Assembly (NCBI RefSeq): GCF_017875325.1
Contig: NZ_JAGGMN010000001.1
Location: 2,686,140-2,750,139 of the forward strand
DNA: 64,000 bases
Source: Methanofollis sp. W23
GTDB taxonomy: Archaea > Halobacteriota > Methanomicrobia > Methanomicrobiales > Methanofollaceae
Direction of reading: 5' to 3'
Shown: positions 1-8,086 of the stretch, in pieces
How positions within the stretch are numbered: position 1 is the stretch's first letter
Layout: the number at the start of each line of letters is the position of its first letter
Program-made: the position numbers and the translations under genes
The notes under the pieces: generated by a model
What the model saw: the letters and a program-made list of their open reading frames with translations, nothing else
The model's database searches: none
What the model was told of the DNA's origin: nothing

Positions 1-424
1 TCATTGCCGCCCCTGCCTATCCTCGCTGTGGGGGGTCCGGGGGGCACTCGCCCCCCGGTGTGAGATTGCGATGAAGAGTCGCGACGAGGGCGGCACGTTC
101 TGATCATCACGCCTCCCACACGCTCCTGCCGGGGGCGCTGCCCCCGGACCCCTGGGATGAAGATAGGGCGGGGAGGGCAGAGATTCGGATCGTTCTGAGG
201 ACGGCTTTATTCTCCGCATATCAGTTATGAAAAAAATATGTATCTTCGAATTCTCATCCATAACTCCATAATTGAATGTCGGGATCATTTTCATGGTAAA
301 CCCTCACTTCCTCTCGGTGCAAGGGTGACTCAATCGCCTTCCCCCCTCTTTGGCCGGGGGCGGCACGCCCCCCGCAGAGATAACTGTCCAAAGAGTTTCT
401 ACAGGGCCGGGTAATGGCCACTCT
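1..424. repeat. Intergenic region with dispersed G/C-rich repeat segments
   Basis: No convincing gene is seen here; the open frames are low-complexity translations of G/C-rich repeats. The stretch carries paired tracts of the 'gggggcgctgcccccgg' type at about 45-60, 130-150 and 350-375. It ends with 'gagtttctacagggcc' at about 393-408, which matches the right end of the dispersed inverted-end elements found elsewhere in the window. An A/T-rich patch lies at 205-275. The phrase 'ggatcattttcatggtaaa' near 283 recurs near 10316, so these are related repeat copies. Confidence 0.5.
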
Positions 425-709
425 TCACGGCAAATTCCCTTCCCCGCTCCATTCGCGCTGCCGTTCCTCGCTCATCTCGATCAAGATCTCAAAGATCCGG
501 CGCACCTGCACCGGGTCGACCTGCTTCTCCACCGCCGTCTCAAAGATCCCTTCCAGCAGCGCCTCCCGCCGTGCCTCGTCCCGCACTGCCGCCCCGGCCA
601 GGTACTTCTCGTGGGCCATTCTCACCGCCGCCGCCTGCCGCGCCGCGATGAGATCGATGATCCCGGCGTCGATCCGGTCGATCTCCCGTCTGACCTCCTC
701 GATCGTCAT
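425..709 (-). CDS. Chorismate mutase, AroQ-type
   Basis: This 94-residue all-helical protein should convert chorismate to prephenate, the branch point to phenylalanine and tyrosine, in the cytosol. The N-terminal 'EEVRREIDRIDAGIIDLIAAR' pattern (Arg-Xaa-x-Ile-Asp-x-Ile-Asp, then Leu-Ile-x-x-Arg) is the first helix of the AroQ fold. A second helix carries 'AVRMAHEKY' and a third 'ALLEGIFETAVEK'. The length is that of a stand-alone mutase; no prephenate dehydratase or dehydrogenase domain is attached. The ATG at 709 is preceded by purine-rich 'agaggtagaggc'. It is divergent from the protease gene, with a TATA-like 'gtaaataaag' on its own strand at about 775-786. The family call is confident. 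Confidence 0.88.
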   Translation of the reverse strand: MTIEEVRREIDRIDAGIIDLIAARQAAAVRMAHEKYLAGAAVRDEARREALLEGIFETAVEKQVDPVQVRRIFEILIEMSEERQREWSGEGNLP

Positions 710-786
710 GCCTCTACCTCTACCCTCCCGCTACAAAACGGTGCCGACCCACAAGGATAAACCTCCAGAAGGTGCACTTTATTTAC

Positions 787-1386
787 ATGCTTGAGAGAAT
801 CCCGCGGCGCGAACGGCGGGACCTGCTCGTGGCCTGGGCGGCGATCGCCGTCGCCTTCACCTTTCTCTACCTCCGGGACTCTGTCGATCTGGTGTGGCTC
901 CTGATCATCTTTGTCTTCTCCCTCCTCACCGTCGGGATCGGTTTTGTCTTCCACGAGCTCGCCCACAAGTTCGCCGCGATGCACTTCGGCTACTGGGCCG
1001 AGTTCAGGAAAGACAACATCATGCTCCTGATGGCGGTGCTCCTCGCCGCCCTTGTCGGCGTCGTCTTCGCTGCGCCTGGCGCCACCATGGTCTACGGCGC
1101 CACGACCAGACGGGAGAACGGTGTCATCTCGGCCGCCGGGCCTGCGACCAACCTCGTGCTCTGCGCCATCTTTGCCGGCATCTACTTTGTGGGGGCGAGC
1201 CTTTCCCCCTGGGTCATGATCCTCGGGATGATGGGCGTTCAGATCAACGCCATGCTTGCCGCCTTCAACATGCTCCCGGTGAGCGTGCTCGACGGGAAAA
1301 AAGTGTTGGACTGGGACAAAGGGATCTTTGCCGTCCTCTTCGTCGCCTCGTTTGGGGCGGTCATCGCCGCACTGACTTTCCTGTAG
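787..1386 (+). CDS. Membrane zinc metalloprotease, site-2 protease (M50) family
   Basis: This 199-residue polytopic membrane protein carries the zinc-protease motif HELAH at residues 56-60 inside a transmembrane helix. The partner motif 'LPVSVLDGKK' near residues 159-168, with the third metal ligand Asp, is typical of intramembrane site-2 proteases. About five hydrophobic segments are visible and no PDZ or CBS domain is attached, so it is a minimal archaeal form; the substrate is unknown. ATG 787 is preferred over GTG 772 because a TATA-like 'aaggataaacc' at about 752-762 would place transcription at this ATG. The 3' end overlaps the convergent flavoprotein gene by 26 bp. Confidence 0.85.
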   Translation: MLERIPRRERRDLLVAWAAIAVAFTFLYLRDSVDLVWLLIIFVFSLLTVGIGFVFHELAHKFAAMHFGYWAEFRKDNIMLLMAVLLAALVGVVFAAPGATMVYGATTRRENGVISAAGPATNLVLCAIFAGIYFVGASLSPWVMILGMMGVQINAMLAAFNMLPVSVLDGKKVLDWDKGIFAVLFVASFGAVIAALTFL

Positions 1387-1984
1387 TCTGGATGGCGGTC
1401 ACCTCCTCGATCACCTCCCTTCCTTTCTCTTTTGCCTCGGCCAGTGCGGTCGGGTGCCCATGGATCCCTCCAAACTCGTCCATGTTGTTTGCGATGACAT
1501 TGTCATAATACTCAAACCCCGTCCCATGGAAGAACGCCGTCACCATCGGATAGGCCGAGTCAAAGACATGGTCCCAGCTCTGCCCGGCCGTCGAGATGAA
1601 GACACCCTTGTGCGCCCGTATATGTTCGTCTGAGTAGTAGAGATCCCTGATCACGAACTTACGTGCCCAGAGAAACTGCGCCCGGTCGATGAGCCCCTTC
1701 AGGTCGGCGGTGATCCCCATCGAGTAGATCGGGGAGGCGAGGGCCAGGACATCGGCGGCGAGGATCTTCTTGAAGAGCCCGGTAAGGTCGTCCCTGACCA
1801 CACAGATCCCATGGGTATGGCAGGCATTGCACCCGCGGCAGGCCGAGTACCTCAGTTCCCTGAGCACCACCTTCTCGACCTCGCCGCCCGCCTCGTCGGC
1901 ACCTCCCAGAAAGGCGTCAAGGAGGGTCTCGGTGTTCCCGTGCCTGTGCGGACTCCCCGAGATCCCGAGCACCTTAACAGTCAT
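1361..1984 (-). CDS. Iron-sulfur flavoprotein (Isf-like), NADPH-dependent FMN reductase fold
   Basis: The 207-residue protein begins with a flavodoxin-like FMN loop, 'GISGSPHRHGNTET' (residues 8-20). A compact cysteine motif follows, with Cys49, Cys52, Cys55 and Cys61 (C-x2-C-x2-C-x5-C), as in the [4Fe-4S] motif of methanogen iron-sulfur flavoproteins. 'ASPIYSMGITADLKGLIDRA' is the family's second flavin-contact segment. Isf proteins are reported to pass electrons from ferredoxin to O2 or H2O2; that role is only inferred here. Its start overlaps the stop of the upstream paralogue by 11 bp, so the two are probably co-translated. Confidence 0.85.
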   Translation of the reverse strand: MTVKVLGISGSPHRHGNTETLLDAFLGGADEAGGEVEKVVLRELRYSACRGCNACHTHGICVVRDDLTGLFKKILAADVLALASPIYSMGITADLKGLIDRAQFLWARKFVIRDLYYSDEHIRAHKGVFISTAGQSWDHVFDSAYPMVTAFFHGTGFEYYDNVIANNMDEFGGIHGHPTALAEAKEKGREVIEEVTAIQTTGKSVRR

Positions 1985-2600
1985 CGCCGAACCGCTCCCT
2001 CAGTTCCCTGACCAGGGTCACTCCCAACGCCGACGCCTCGGCTGCGGCCGTCGGGTGTTCCTTCACCTCGCCGGCATGGTCGACCCCCTTTACCATCAGG
2101 TACGAGATATCGACGTCCCTGATCTCCATCACATGATAAAAACATTTCACGCTTGGCACCGCTGCATCGAAGACATGCTCCCAGGTCTGCCCTGCCGTCG
2201 AGAGAAAGACCCCGAGCCGTTTGCCCTTCCGCTCGGGCGGGACGACTGGCAGGTGGAGGACATATTTGCGCGACCGAAAGACCTGCGCCCGGTCGATGAG
2301 CGCCTTGGCCTGGGCGCAGATGCCCATACAGTAGATCGGGGCGGCAAGAATGACACAGTCGGCGTCCAGGAGTTTTTGCCCGAGCCAGTCAAGGTCGTCG
2401 CGCTGCACGCACCGGTTCAACCGCTCGCAGGCATTGCACCCCCGGCACGGTCCGACTGTCACTTTGTTGAGGGGAACCTTCTCGACCTCGATCCCGCCCT
2501 TTCCTTCGGCCTGCATGGCGGCGGTCACCCAGTCGAGGAGAGTCTCAGAGTTGCCATGCCGGCGCGGACTGCCGGCGATGGCAAGGACATGGAGCACCAT
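1974..2600 (-). CDS. Iron-sulfur flavoprotein (Isf-like), second paralogue
   Basis: A 208-residue paralogue of the downstream gene. It has the flavin loop 'AIAGSPRRHGNSET' and cysteines 52, 55, 58 and 64 with the same C-x2-C-x2-C-x5-C spacing, followed by 'RDDL' as in its neighbour. 'AAPIYCMGICAQAKALIDRA' is the flavin-contact segment. The open frame runs further upstream, but the ATG at 2600 gives the usual 'hydrophobic strand then GSPR' start. It lies 39 bp downstream of the large histidine kinase stop. Probably a redox protein paired with the next gene. Confidence 0.84.
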   Translation of the reverse strand: MVLHVLAIAGSPRRHGNSETLLDWVTAAMQAEGKGGIEVEKVPLNKVTVGPCRGCNACERLNRCVQRDDLDWLGQKLLDADCVILAAPIYCMGICAQAKALIDRAQVFRSRKYVLHLPVVPPERKGKRLGVFLSTAGQTWEHVFDAAVPSVKCFYHVMEIRDVDISYLMVKGVDHAGEVKEHPTAAAEASALGVTLVRELRERFGDDC

Positions 2601-2639
2601 TACAGGTTCTATCTCCCGGGACCACAAAAAAGGTGGCGG

Positions 2640-5099
2640 TCAGGCCTCCTCATGGGACCAGAACCGCCCTACAGGGACCTTGATCTCGAAACGCACCCCT
2701 TCGCCTTCCCGCCCGGTCTCGGTGATAGTAAGCCCGGTGAGGGCGAGAACCTCGCGCGAAAGGAAAAGCCCCAGGCCGGTACCGTGTCCGGCCCCATACC
2801 TGAAGACCTGCTCTTTCTGCCTCTCAGGGATCCCGACGCCGTCGTCCTCGTAGACGATCATGACCTCGTCACCTGCAGGCACGAGTCTGACATGGGCCGT
2901 CTTCGCCCCCTTCCCGTGGCGGATCGAGTTGTCCACCAGGTTGTAAAAGACCCGTTCCAGCAGAGGGTCGGCGAGCACCTCGAAATCGGACGGGACCTCG
3001 ACCTTGAGGGCGAGGTCGGCGGGCGAGAGTGAGGCAAAGGCCTGCTCGATCTCCTCCCTCACCCCCTGCCAGACCGGGCCCTTCACCCCGAGTTCCTGGT
3101 AATCGCGGGTGAAATCGACCTGCCGCCTGATCCGTTCCGAAGCCCCGACGATCTGGTCCAGGTACTCCCCGCCCTCCCCACTCTGGCGAGCAAGTTCGAG
3201 GTAGCCCTGGAGGACCGTGAGCTGGTTGAGGAGGTCGTGGCGGAGGACCGAGTTGAGGAGGTTGAGTTTCCGGTTTGCCTCATGGACCGTGGTCTCCATC
3301 GCCTTGCGTTCGGTGATCTCGGTCCCGTACAGGTTCATGTAGCCTCCTTCAAGGACCGGGACGCAGGTGATTGAGTAGTCGGCACCGTCGACCTGGAAGT
3401 CCTGGCGCCTTCCCTCCCCGGCAGTGAACGTCTCCCTGACAAAAGTCCAGAGATCTTCTGGCACCATGCCGCCTTCCCTGATCCCCCAGAGGTCCATGAG
3501 CGGTCGACTTGCCGGGTTTGCATAGAGCACCGTCCCGTCGGCCCGCACCCTGAGGATGGGTTCGGGTGACTCTTCAGGGAACTTTGCCAGGTCCTGTGCC
3601 TTTTCTTCAGCCACTTTTCGGGCGGTGATGTCGTAGAGAGAACCCTGAAGAATTTTCGTCTCTCCTTCGGGATCCTGGATCGTCTGGATCTGTTCGTGGA
3701 TCCATCCCACACTCCCATCTTTCTTCCTGATCCTGAAGTCAAGGGTTCCTGCCCCCTGCCTCTCGATGAGGTCGGCAACAAATGCGTTGAACATCTCCCG
3801 GTCGTCTGGGTGGACGATCTCGCGCCAGTCCGCCTCACCTGAGAGGAAGATTTCGGGGGTATACCCGGTGATCCCCTCGACGTCCCCGAAGATATGGGCT
3901 GGACTGAGGTCGGGTTTCGCCCTGAAGGCGATCCCCTGGAAGTTCTCCAGGAAGACGCGGTACTTCTCCTCGCTCCGCCTGAGTGTGTCTTCCATCGCCA
4001 TCCGCGTGGTGACATCCCGCGCGATCCCGGTGGTCCCGATCACCGCGCCGTCGGGCCCGGTGATCGGGGTCTTCACCGTCTCGACCCATGCCTCAAGCCC
4101 GTCTGGCCTGGTCAGGGGTTCCACCAGGAACCGTCGTGCCCCCGAGACCATCACCTCCTGGTCCTCCTCGCGATACCGCTCGGCCAGGTGCGCCGGCCAG
4201 ACCTCAGTGTCGGTACGCCCGACGATCTCCTCACGCTTCTTCCCGACAAGTTCCTCGAACGCCCGGTTCACTGTGATGTAGCGGCTATCCCGGTCCTTGA
4301 GCCAGGCATAATCAGGGATGTTGTCCAGGATCGCCTTCTGCACCACCTCTCGCCAGCGAAGTTCCTCTTCGGCCGTCACCCGTGCGGTGATGTCGGTGAT
4401 GAAACCTTCAAGGGCAACGAGCGAACCGTCGGGCCCGAGCACCCCCCGGCCCTGTTCCCAGACCCAGCGTTCGCTCCCGTCGGCGGTCGTGACGCGGTAT
4501 GTCACCCTGAAGGCCGTCCCCCGCTGCACCGCCGACTGGATATCCTCCCAGACATAGTCGCGGTCCTCCTCCCTGATCAGGTCGCCGTACGAGACCCGCC
4601 TGTTCATCACCAGGTCTTCAGGGGCGTACCCAAGCACCTCCTTGCTCCCGTCGCTCACGAACTCCATCGTGTACGTGGGTTCAAGTCTGCACCGGTAGAC
4701 CATGCCTGGCAGGTTGGCCATCAGGGTGGTGAGCTGGCGTTCCCGCTCTTTGAGGGCCTCGCCGGCGCGGCGCCGTTCATGGGCTTCCAGCGCTGCCCGC
4801 ACCATCTCGCCGGTCCCCCCCGCCATCCCGCCGACCGATCGCGTCTCAATGACCACCGAGTGGTCGCCTTCAGACGGGACGATCAGGAGGTCGGGCGGGG
4901 TTTCGCTCCTGAGCACCTGCTCAAAAAAGTCTGTCCCGGTCTCCTCGATCGGGGCGATGACGACCTCGTAGCGTTGCCGGTCAAGTTCGGCAAACGCCTC
5001 GTCAGGTCCGGGGACAATCGTGACCTGAGTCTCCTCTGTCCGGGGCCTGGGGCTCTTCCCGACGATCAGGATGCTAACCCCTTTCTGTATCGTCTCCAT
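2640..5099 (-). CDS. Multi-PAS sensor histidine kinase
   Basis: An 819-residue cytoplasmic kinase with no transmembrane segment. Residues 1-100 resemble a worn response-regulator fold ('YEVVIAPIEETGTDFFEQ') without the usual phospho-acceptor Asp. PAS domains follow at about 120-240, 250-370 and 375-495, each ending in a PAC-type 'GxxxDIT' segment, and a shorter PAS-like domain lies at 505-600. The phospho-accepting His is His621 in 'LRHDLLNQL'. The ATPase domain has the N box around 'YNLVDNSIRHGKG', G1 'DDGVGIP' and G2 'GHGTGLGL'. It ends without a receiver. The signal is unknown. Its kinase core is closely related to the kinase at 10665, and no DNA-binding response regulator is nearby. Confidence 0.93.
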   Translation of the reverse strand: METIQKGVSILIVGKSPRPRTEETQVTIVPGPDEAFAELDRQRYEVVIAPIEETGTDFFEQVLRSETPPDLLIVPSEGDHSVVIETRSVGGMAGGTGEMVRAALEAHERRRAGEALKERERQLTTLMANLPGMVYRCRLEPTYTMEFVSDGSKEVLGYAPEDLVMNRRVSYGDLIREEDRDYVWEDIQSAVQRGTAFRVTYRVTTADGSERWVWEQGRGVLGPDGSLVALEGFITDITARVTAEEELRWREVVQKAILDNIPDYAWLKDRDSRYITVNRAFEELVGKKREEIVGRTDTEVWPAHLAERYREEDQEVMVSGARRFLVEPLTRPDGLEAWVETVKTPITGPDGAVIGTTGIARDVTTRMAMEDTLRRSEEKYRVFLENFQGIAFRAKPDLSPAHIFGDVEGITGYTPEIFLSGEADWREIVHPDDREMFNAFVADLIERQGAGTLDFRIRKKDGSVGWIHEQIQTIQDPEGETKILQGSLYDITARKVAEEKAQDLAKFPEESPEPILRVRADGTVLYANPASRPLMDLWGIREGGMVPEDLWTFVRETFTAGEGRRQDFQVDGADYSITCVPVLEGGYMNLYGTEITERKAMETTVHEANRKLNLLNSVLRHDLLNQLTVLQGYLELARQSGEGGEYLDQIVGASERIRRQVDFTRDYQELGVKGPVWQGVREEIEQAFASLSPADLALKVEVPSDFEVLADPLLERVFYNLVDNSIRHGKGAKTAHVRLVPAGDEVMIVYEDDGVGIPERQKEQVFRYGAGHGTGLGLFLSREVLALTGLTITETGREGEGVRFEIKVPVGRFWSHEEA

Positions 5100-5133
5100 G
5101 GCTCACAAGGCAGGGGCCGATGGGGCGTCCTGC

Positions 5134-5772
5134 TCAGATCTCCTTGAAACAGAGGTACCAGTCCTTGCAGTCGTACCCCTCTTTCTCCCGTTCTTCCATC
5201 GCTTTCGCGGTCTTCGGCGGAGGTACCACGACCTTCTCGCCTGGCTGCCAGTTTGCCGGCGTCGCCACCCCGTGCCGGTCTGAGGTCTGGAGGGCCTTGA
5301 CCAGTCTGACAATCTCGGGGATATACCGCCCATTGCTGAGCGGGTAGTAAATCATCGCCCGCATCATCCCGTCGGGGTCAATGAAAAAGACTGTCCGCAC
5401 CGTTGCCGTGCTGCTCTGGCCTGGATGGATCATCCCGAACTTTCGTGCGACTCCCATGTCCAGATCGGCGATGACCGGGAAGGGGATCGTCACTCCCATC
5501 TTCTCCTTGATGTTCCTGACCCACGCAAGGTGGGAGTGGACACTGTCGATGGAGAGCCCGATCAACTGGACGTTGAGGCGCTGGAGTTCGTCGTTCGCCT
5601 CTGCGAGGCCGATGAACTCGGTGGTGCAGACCGGCGTGAAGTCGGCCGGGTGCGAGAAGAGCACGACCCACTTGCCACGCAGGTCCGAGAGTTTGAGCGG
5701 GCCATGAGTGGTCAGGGCCTCAAAGTCAGGCGCTTCCTCCCCTAGGATGGGGAGGGAGTGTATCTCCTCCAT
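5134..5772 (-). CDS. Peroxiredoxin, Prx6/archaeal TPx type
   Basis: A 212-residue thiol peroxidase that reduces H2O2 and organic peroxides. The peroxidatic Cys49 lies in 'HPADFTPVCTTEF'. Two further cysteines near the C-terminus, Cys202 and Cys208 ('DCKDWYLCF'), match the arrangement of the Aeropyrum pernix thioredoxin-dependent enzyme, where one acts as resolving cysteine. The long C-terminal arm (residues 165-212) is typical of the Prx6 branch. It is the last gene of a four-gene peroxide-defence operon read from 6505 downward, with short spacers throughout. The electron donor could be the thioredoxin at 27.5 kb or the Grx-TrxR fusion at 15.1-16.4 kb; this is inference. Confidence 0.94.
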   Translation of the reverse strand: MEEIHSLPILGEEAPDFEALTTHGPLKLSDLRGKWVVLFSHPADFTPVCTTEFIGLAEANDELQRLNVQLIGLSIDSVHSHLAWVRNIKEKMGVTIPFPVIADLDMGVARKFGMIHPGQSSTATVRTVFFIDPDGMMRAMIYYPLSNGRYIPEIVRLVKALQTSDRHGVATPANWQPGEKVVVPPPKTAKAMEEREKEGYDCKDWYLCFKEI

Positions 5773-5799
5773 TATGTGTCCCCCTTCGATCCCCCGGCT

Positions 5800-6141
5800 T
5801 CAGTCCATGAACTCCTCGAGTGCCGCCTTCCCATAGACATAAGCTGGCATCCCGGCCAGGAGGAAAGCGACCCGCAGTCCCTCCTCAATCGCCTCCTTCT
5901 TCACGCCCAAACTCTTTGCCCCGGCCATCTGGGCACGAACCGCGTGTCGGTCGCGGAGCGACGCGGCGATCGCAATTGCAAGCACTTTTTTCGTCTGTTT
6001 GGAGAGCGCCCCGTCGGCCCAGACCATCTGGTCCAGGCCCATCACCTTCTCATAGAGGTCGGGTTCCATCTCCTTGAGTTCAGCAAAGATCTTCGGCACC
6101 TTGCCGATCTTCTCTTCCAGGTCTTTCAGTTTCTGCTCCAT
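5800..6141 (-). CDS. Carboxymuconolactone decarboxylase/AhpD-like protein lacking the CxxC pair
   Basis: A 113-residue helical protein of the carboxymuconolactone decarboxylase family. The fold is recognisable from 'VPKIFAELKEMEPDLYEKVM' at the start, 'LSKQTKKVLAIAIAASL' and 'AGAKSLGVKKEAIEEGLRVA'. In AhpD-like members the active site reads C-x-x-C-x-x-H; here the segment is 'DRHAVRAQM', so both cysteines are absent while a His remains. A disulfide-reducing role like that of AhpD is therefore doubtful. It sits between the desulforedoxin-like gene (5 bp upstream) and peroxiredoxin, so it probably works with them. Confidence 0.85.
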   Translation of the reverse strand: MEQKLKDLEEKIGKVPKIFAELKEMEPDLYEKVMGLDQMVWADGALSKQTKKVLAIAIAASLRDRHAVRAQMAGAKSLGVKKEAIEEGLRVAFLLAGMPAYVYGKAALEEFMD

Positions 6142-6145
6142 ACAA

Positions 6146-6271
6146 TCACTCCTGGAGGACCATCGGTTCGCCGCAGCAGACCAGTTCTCCTCCTCCTACT
6201 TCTTTGACTTCGACTACGTTCCCGCAGATCTCACAGAGAAAGACCTGCCCCACTTCTTTGACATTGGCCAA
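6146..6271 (-). CDS. Desulforedoxin-like small iron protein
   Basis: A short gene of 41 residues starting at TTG 6271. 'gagggg' lies about five bases upstream as ribosome-binding site. The product reads '[16 protein letters not shown]' then '[12 protein letters not shown]', which is the desulforedoxin pattern (C-x2-C, then C-C-G-x-P-M). In that family four cysteines hold one iron as Fe(SCys)4; it occurs alone or as the N-terminal part of desulfoferrodoxin. No superoxide reductase domain follows. The spacing to both neighbours is under 10 bp, so it is part of the peroxide-defence operon. A role as small electron carrier for peroxide or superoxide reduction is inferred. Confidence 0.87.
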   Translation of the reverse strand: MANVKEVGQVFLCEICGNVVEVKEVGGGELVCCGEPMVLQE

Positions 6272-6280
6272 TTGATCCCC

Positions 6281-6505
6281 TCATTTTCGTTTCGGGGGGT
6301 GGAGGACGTCTTCTGGCGTCTTGATATCAGGCCTGATATGGGTCATGGGGAAGCACTGGTATTCCTCGCAGGCGCAACTCGGGCACTTGACCAGGTCTTT
6401 CTCGGCGTCGGTCACCTTCAGTTCCCGCCCGCAGTCGATGCAGATGTACTTGCCAGGCCCCACCCGCTCCCCGGCCTTTACTTTCTGTGGTTCCTCTGCT
6501 GTCAT
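6281..6505 (-). CDS. Small rubredoxin-like/zinc-ribbon protein
   Basis: A 74-residue protein with a central metal-binding knuckle pair, 'YICIDCGRELKV' and 'VKCPSCACEEYQC'. The first pair is C-x2-C and the second C-x2-C followed by an additional Cys-x5-Cys, so either zinc or iron could be bound. No catalytic domain is attached. It is the first gene of the operon that continues with the desulforedoxin-like gene, the AhpD-like gene and peroxiredoxin. A TATA-like 'aaatatata' on the minus strand at about 6537-6546 lies 30-40 bp before the ATG. Exact function not recognised; an electron-transfer role is plausible from context. Confidence 0.8.
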   Translation of the reverse strand: MTAEEPQKVKAGERVGPGKYICIDCGRELKVTDAEKDLVKCPSCACEEYQCFPMTHIRPDIKTPEDVLHPPKRK

Positions 6506-6529
6506 GCTCTCACCGACGGGAGATTATAG

Positions 6530-6600
6530 TCGCTGTTATATATTTCTTCCCGGTATGGGGAGGTCAGGGCCTGACCGGGCATAACTACATATAGGCCAGG
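6530..6600. promoter_or_regulatory. Divergent promoter region of the peroxide operon and flavoprotein gene
   Basis: Two TATA-like boxes face away from each other. 'ttatatattt' at about 6535-6545 reads as 'aaatatataa' toward the zinc-ribbon operon. 'actacatatagg' at about 6584-6595 points toward the flavoprotein at 6616. Assigned by position and composition only. Confidence 0.5.
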
Positions 6601-6615
6601 GCAGAGGTGTCATCC

Positions 6616-7215
6616 ATGCCTGGAAAGATCATCGCTCTCCTGGGAAGTCCGGTGCGGCGGGGGAACACTGCATATCTCTTCCAAAAAGCGGTGGAAGGAG
6701 CCGAGGAGGAGGGGTGCGAGGTCGAGAAGGTGATGGTTCCCTTCCTCAATTTTCAGCCCTGCATGGAGATCTTCCACTGTATGGCCCATGAGGACTGCCA
6801 GATGCAGGATGATCTCACGCCATATTACCAGAAGTTCAGGGAGATGGACGGCCTGATCATCGCCACGCCGATCATGACGATGGGCATTCCTGGCAAACTC
6901 AAGTCGTTCATGGACCGGTTCCAGGTCTTTTATATGGCAAAATATATGCGGCACCACTCGTTCATCTCGCCAGAGCACCGGGCACGGAGGAAGACGCTCT
7001 TCATCTGCATATCAGGGATGGACCTGCCCGACAACTTCGACGGGGCCCTCCAGACGACGCGGGCCTTTTGCGAGATCGTCGACTGTCCGTACTGGGATGG
7101 GGTCTTCCAGCGGGACATGGACCATGTCAGGGACATCAGGACGCGCCCGGAGGTGGTCGAGGCGGCGTACGAGAAGGGAAAAGAACTTTGCCGCCTGGTC
7201 AGGAGAGAGGACTGA
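6616..7215 (+). CDS. Flavodoxin-fold NADPH-dependent FMN reductase, Isf relative with one cluster cysteine missing
   Basis: The 199-residue protein starts with the flavin loop 'LLGSPVRRGNTAY' and carries 'ATPIMTMGIPGKLKSFMDRF', so it belongs with the two Isf-like genes at 1361-2600. In the cluster segment Cys49, Cys55 and Cys61 are kept at the Isf positions, but the second ligand position is Ile52. A standard four-Cys [4Fe-4S] cluster is therefore unlikely unless another ligand substitutes. ATG 6616 is chosen over GTG 6607 because 'gaggtg' at 6604-6609 sits at ribosome-binding distance. The 3' end overlaps the convergent CDF transporter by 17 bp. Confidence 0.84.
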   Translation: MPGKIIALLGSPVRRGNTAYLFQKAVEGAEEEGCEVEKVMVPFLNFQPCMEIFHCMAHEDCQMQDDLTPYYQKFREMDGLIIATPIMTMGIPGKLKSFMDRFQVFYMAKYMRHHSFISPEHRARRKTLFICISGMDLPDNFDGALQTTRAFCEIVDCPYWDGVFQRDMDHVRDIRTRPEVVEAAYEKGKELCRLVRRED

Positions 7216-8086
7216 CCTCCCTGTCCTCTTCCTCGCCTGGTTCGATGTGCACGATCACCTCTTTCATGCCTGGCACCGCGGCGATGATCGCCGCCTCGAT
7301 CTCAATGGTGAGGGCGTGCGAGGTCTGCACGCTCATCCTGGGGTCGACGGTGACGTGGATGTCGGCACGGAGGTCGCCAGCACCGCCCCGGCACCTGAAG
7401 CGGTGGTAGCCCTGGACACCGGTGATGGCGGTCACGGCCTTCTTCACTGCATCCTCGCAGTTGACGGTAGCGGCGTCGGTGAGGATCATCCCGGCGTCCT
7501 TGAGGATGGAGAGCCCCATCTTCCCGATGATGGCCCCGATGGCCAGGGCGATGAGGGGGTCGGCGAGTGGGTAGCCCAGACAGACAAACCCGAACCCGGC
7601 CAGGACCGAGAGTGAGACGAGGATGTCGCTCTGGGTGTGTTTAGAGTCAGCGATGAGAAAACTGCTCCCCAGTTCTTTACCAGCCCGGCGTTCGTACCGG
7701 GCGACGAGGATGTTGATCACGATCGTCGCCGTCATGACGCCGATGGTGAGGAGGGTGATCTCGGGGACGGCCCCGGTGGTGATCCTGGTCAGTCCTTCGG
7801 TGATCACCCAGTAGGCGGTGAGGAGAAGGAGGCCGCCGACGACCAGGGTACCCATCGTCTCGAACTTGGCATGACCATAGGGGTGGTTCTGGTCGGGCGG
7901 GATGGCGGCGATGGTCATGGCGGCGATCCCGATGATGTTGGAGACCGAGTCAAAGGTCGAGTGGAGGGCGTCGGCGACCATGGACATCGACCCGGCAAGG
8001 AGGCCGAAGACCGCCTTGGCCAGGGCGACGGTGATGTTGGCGATGAGGATGAGCCAGAGCACCCGCCTGGCCCGCACGTACTGCAT
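7199..8086 (-). CDS. Cation diffusion facilitator (CDF) family metal transporter
   Basis: A 295-residue inner-membrane divalent metal:proton antiporter (Zn, Fe, Mn or Cd; substrate not decidable by eye). About six transmembrane segments fill residues 1-205. Metal-site motifs are 'MVADALHSTFDSV' in the second helix (H-x3-D) and 'DSKHTQSDILVS' in the fifth (H-x3-D). 'HPYGHAKFETMG' is the conserved cytoplasmic loop. The C-terminal part ('GYHRFRCRGGAGDLRADIHV', 'HALTIEIEAAI', 'VIVHIEP') is the usual cytoplasmic dimerisation domain. A TATA-like stretch lies just upstream at 8090-8110. It overlaps the convergent flavoprotein gene end. Confidence 0.93.
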   Translation of the reverse strand: MQYVRARRVLWLILIANITVALAKAVFGLLAGSMSMVADALHSTFDSVSNIIGIAAMTIAAIPPDQNHPYGHAKFETMGTLVVGGLLLLTAYWVITEGLTRITTGAVPEITLLTIGVMTATIVINILVARYERRAGKELGSSFLIADSKHTQSDILVSLSVLAGFGFVCLGYPLADPLIALAIGAIIGKMGLSILKDAGMILTDAATVNCEDAVKKAVTAITGVQGYHRFRCRGGAGDLRADIHVTVDPRMSVQTSHALTIEIEAAIIAAVPGMKEVIVHIEPGEEEDREVSPLS

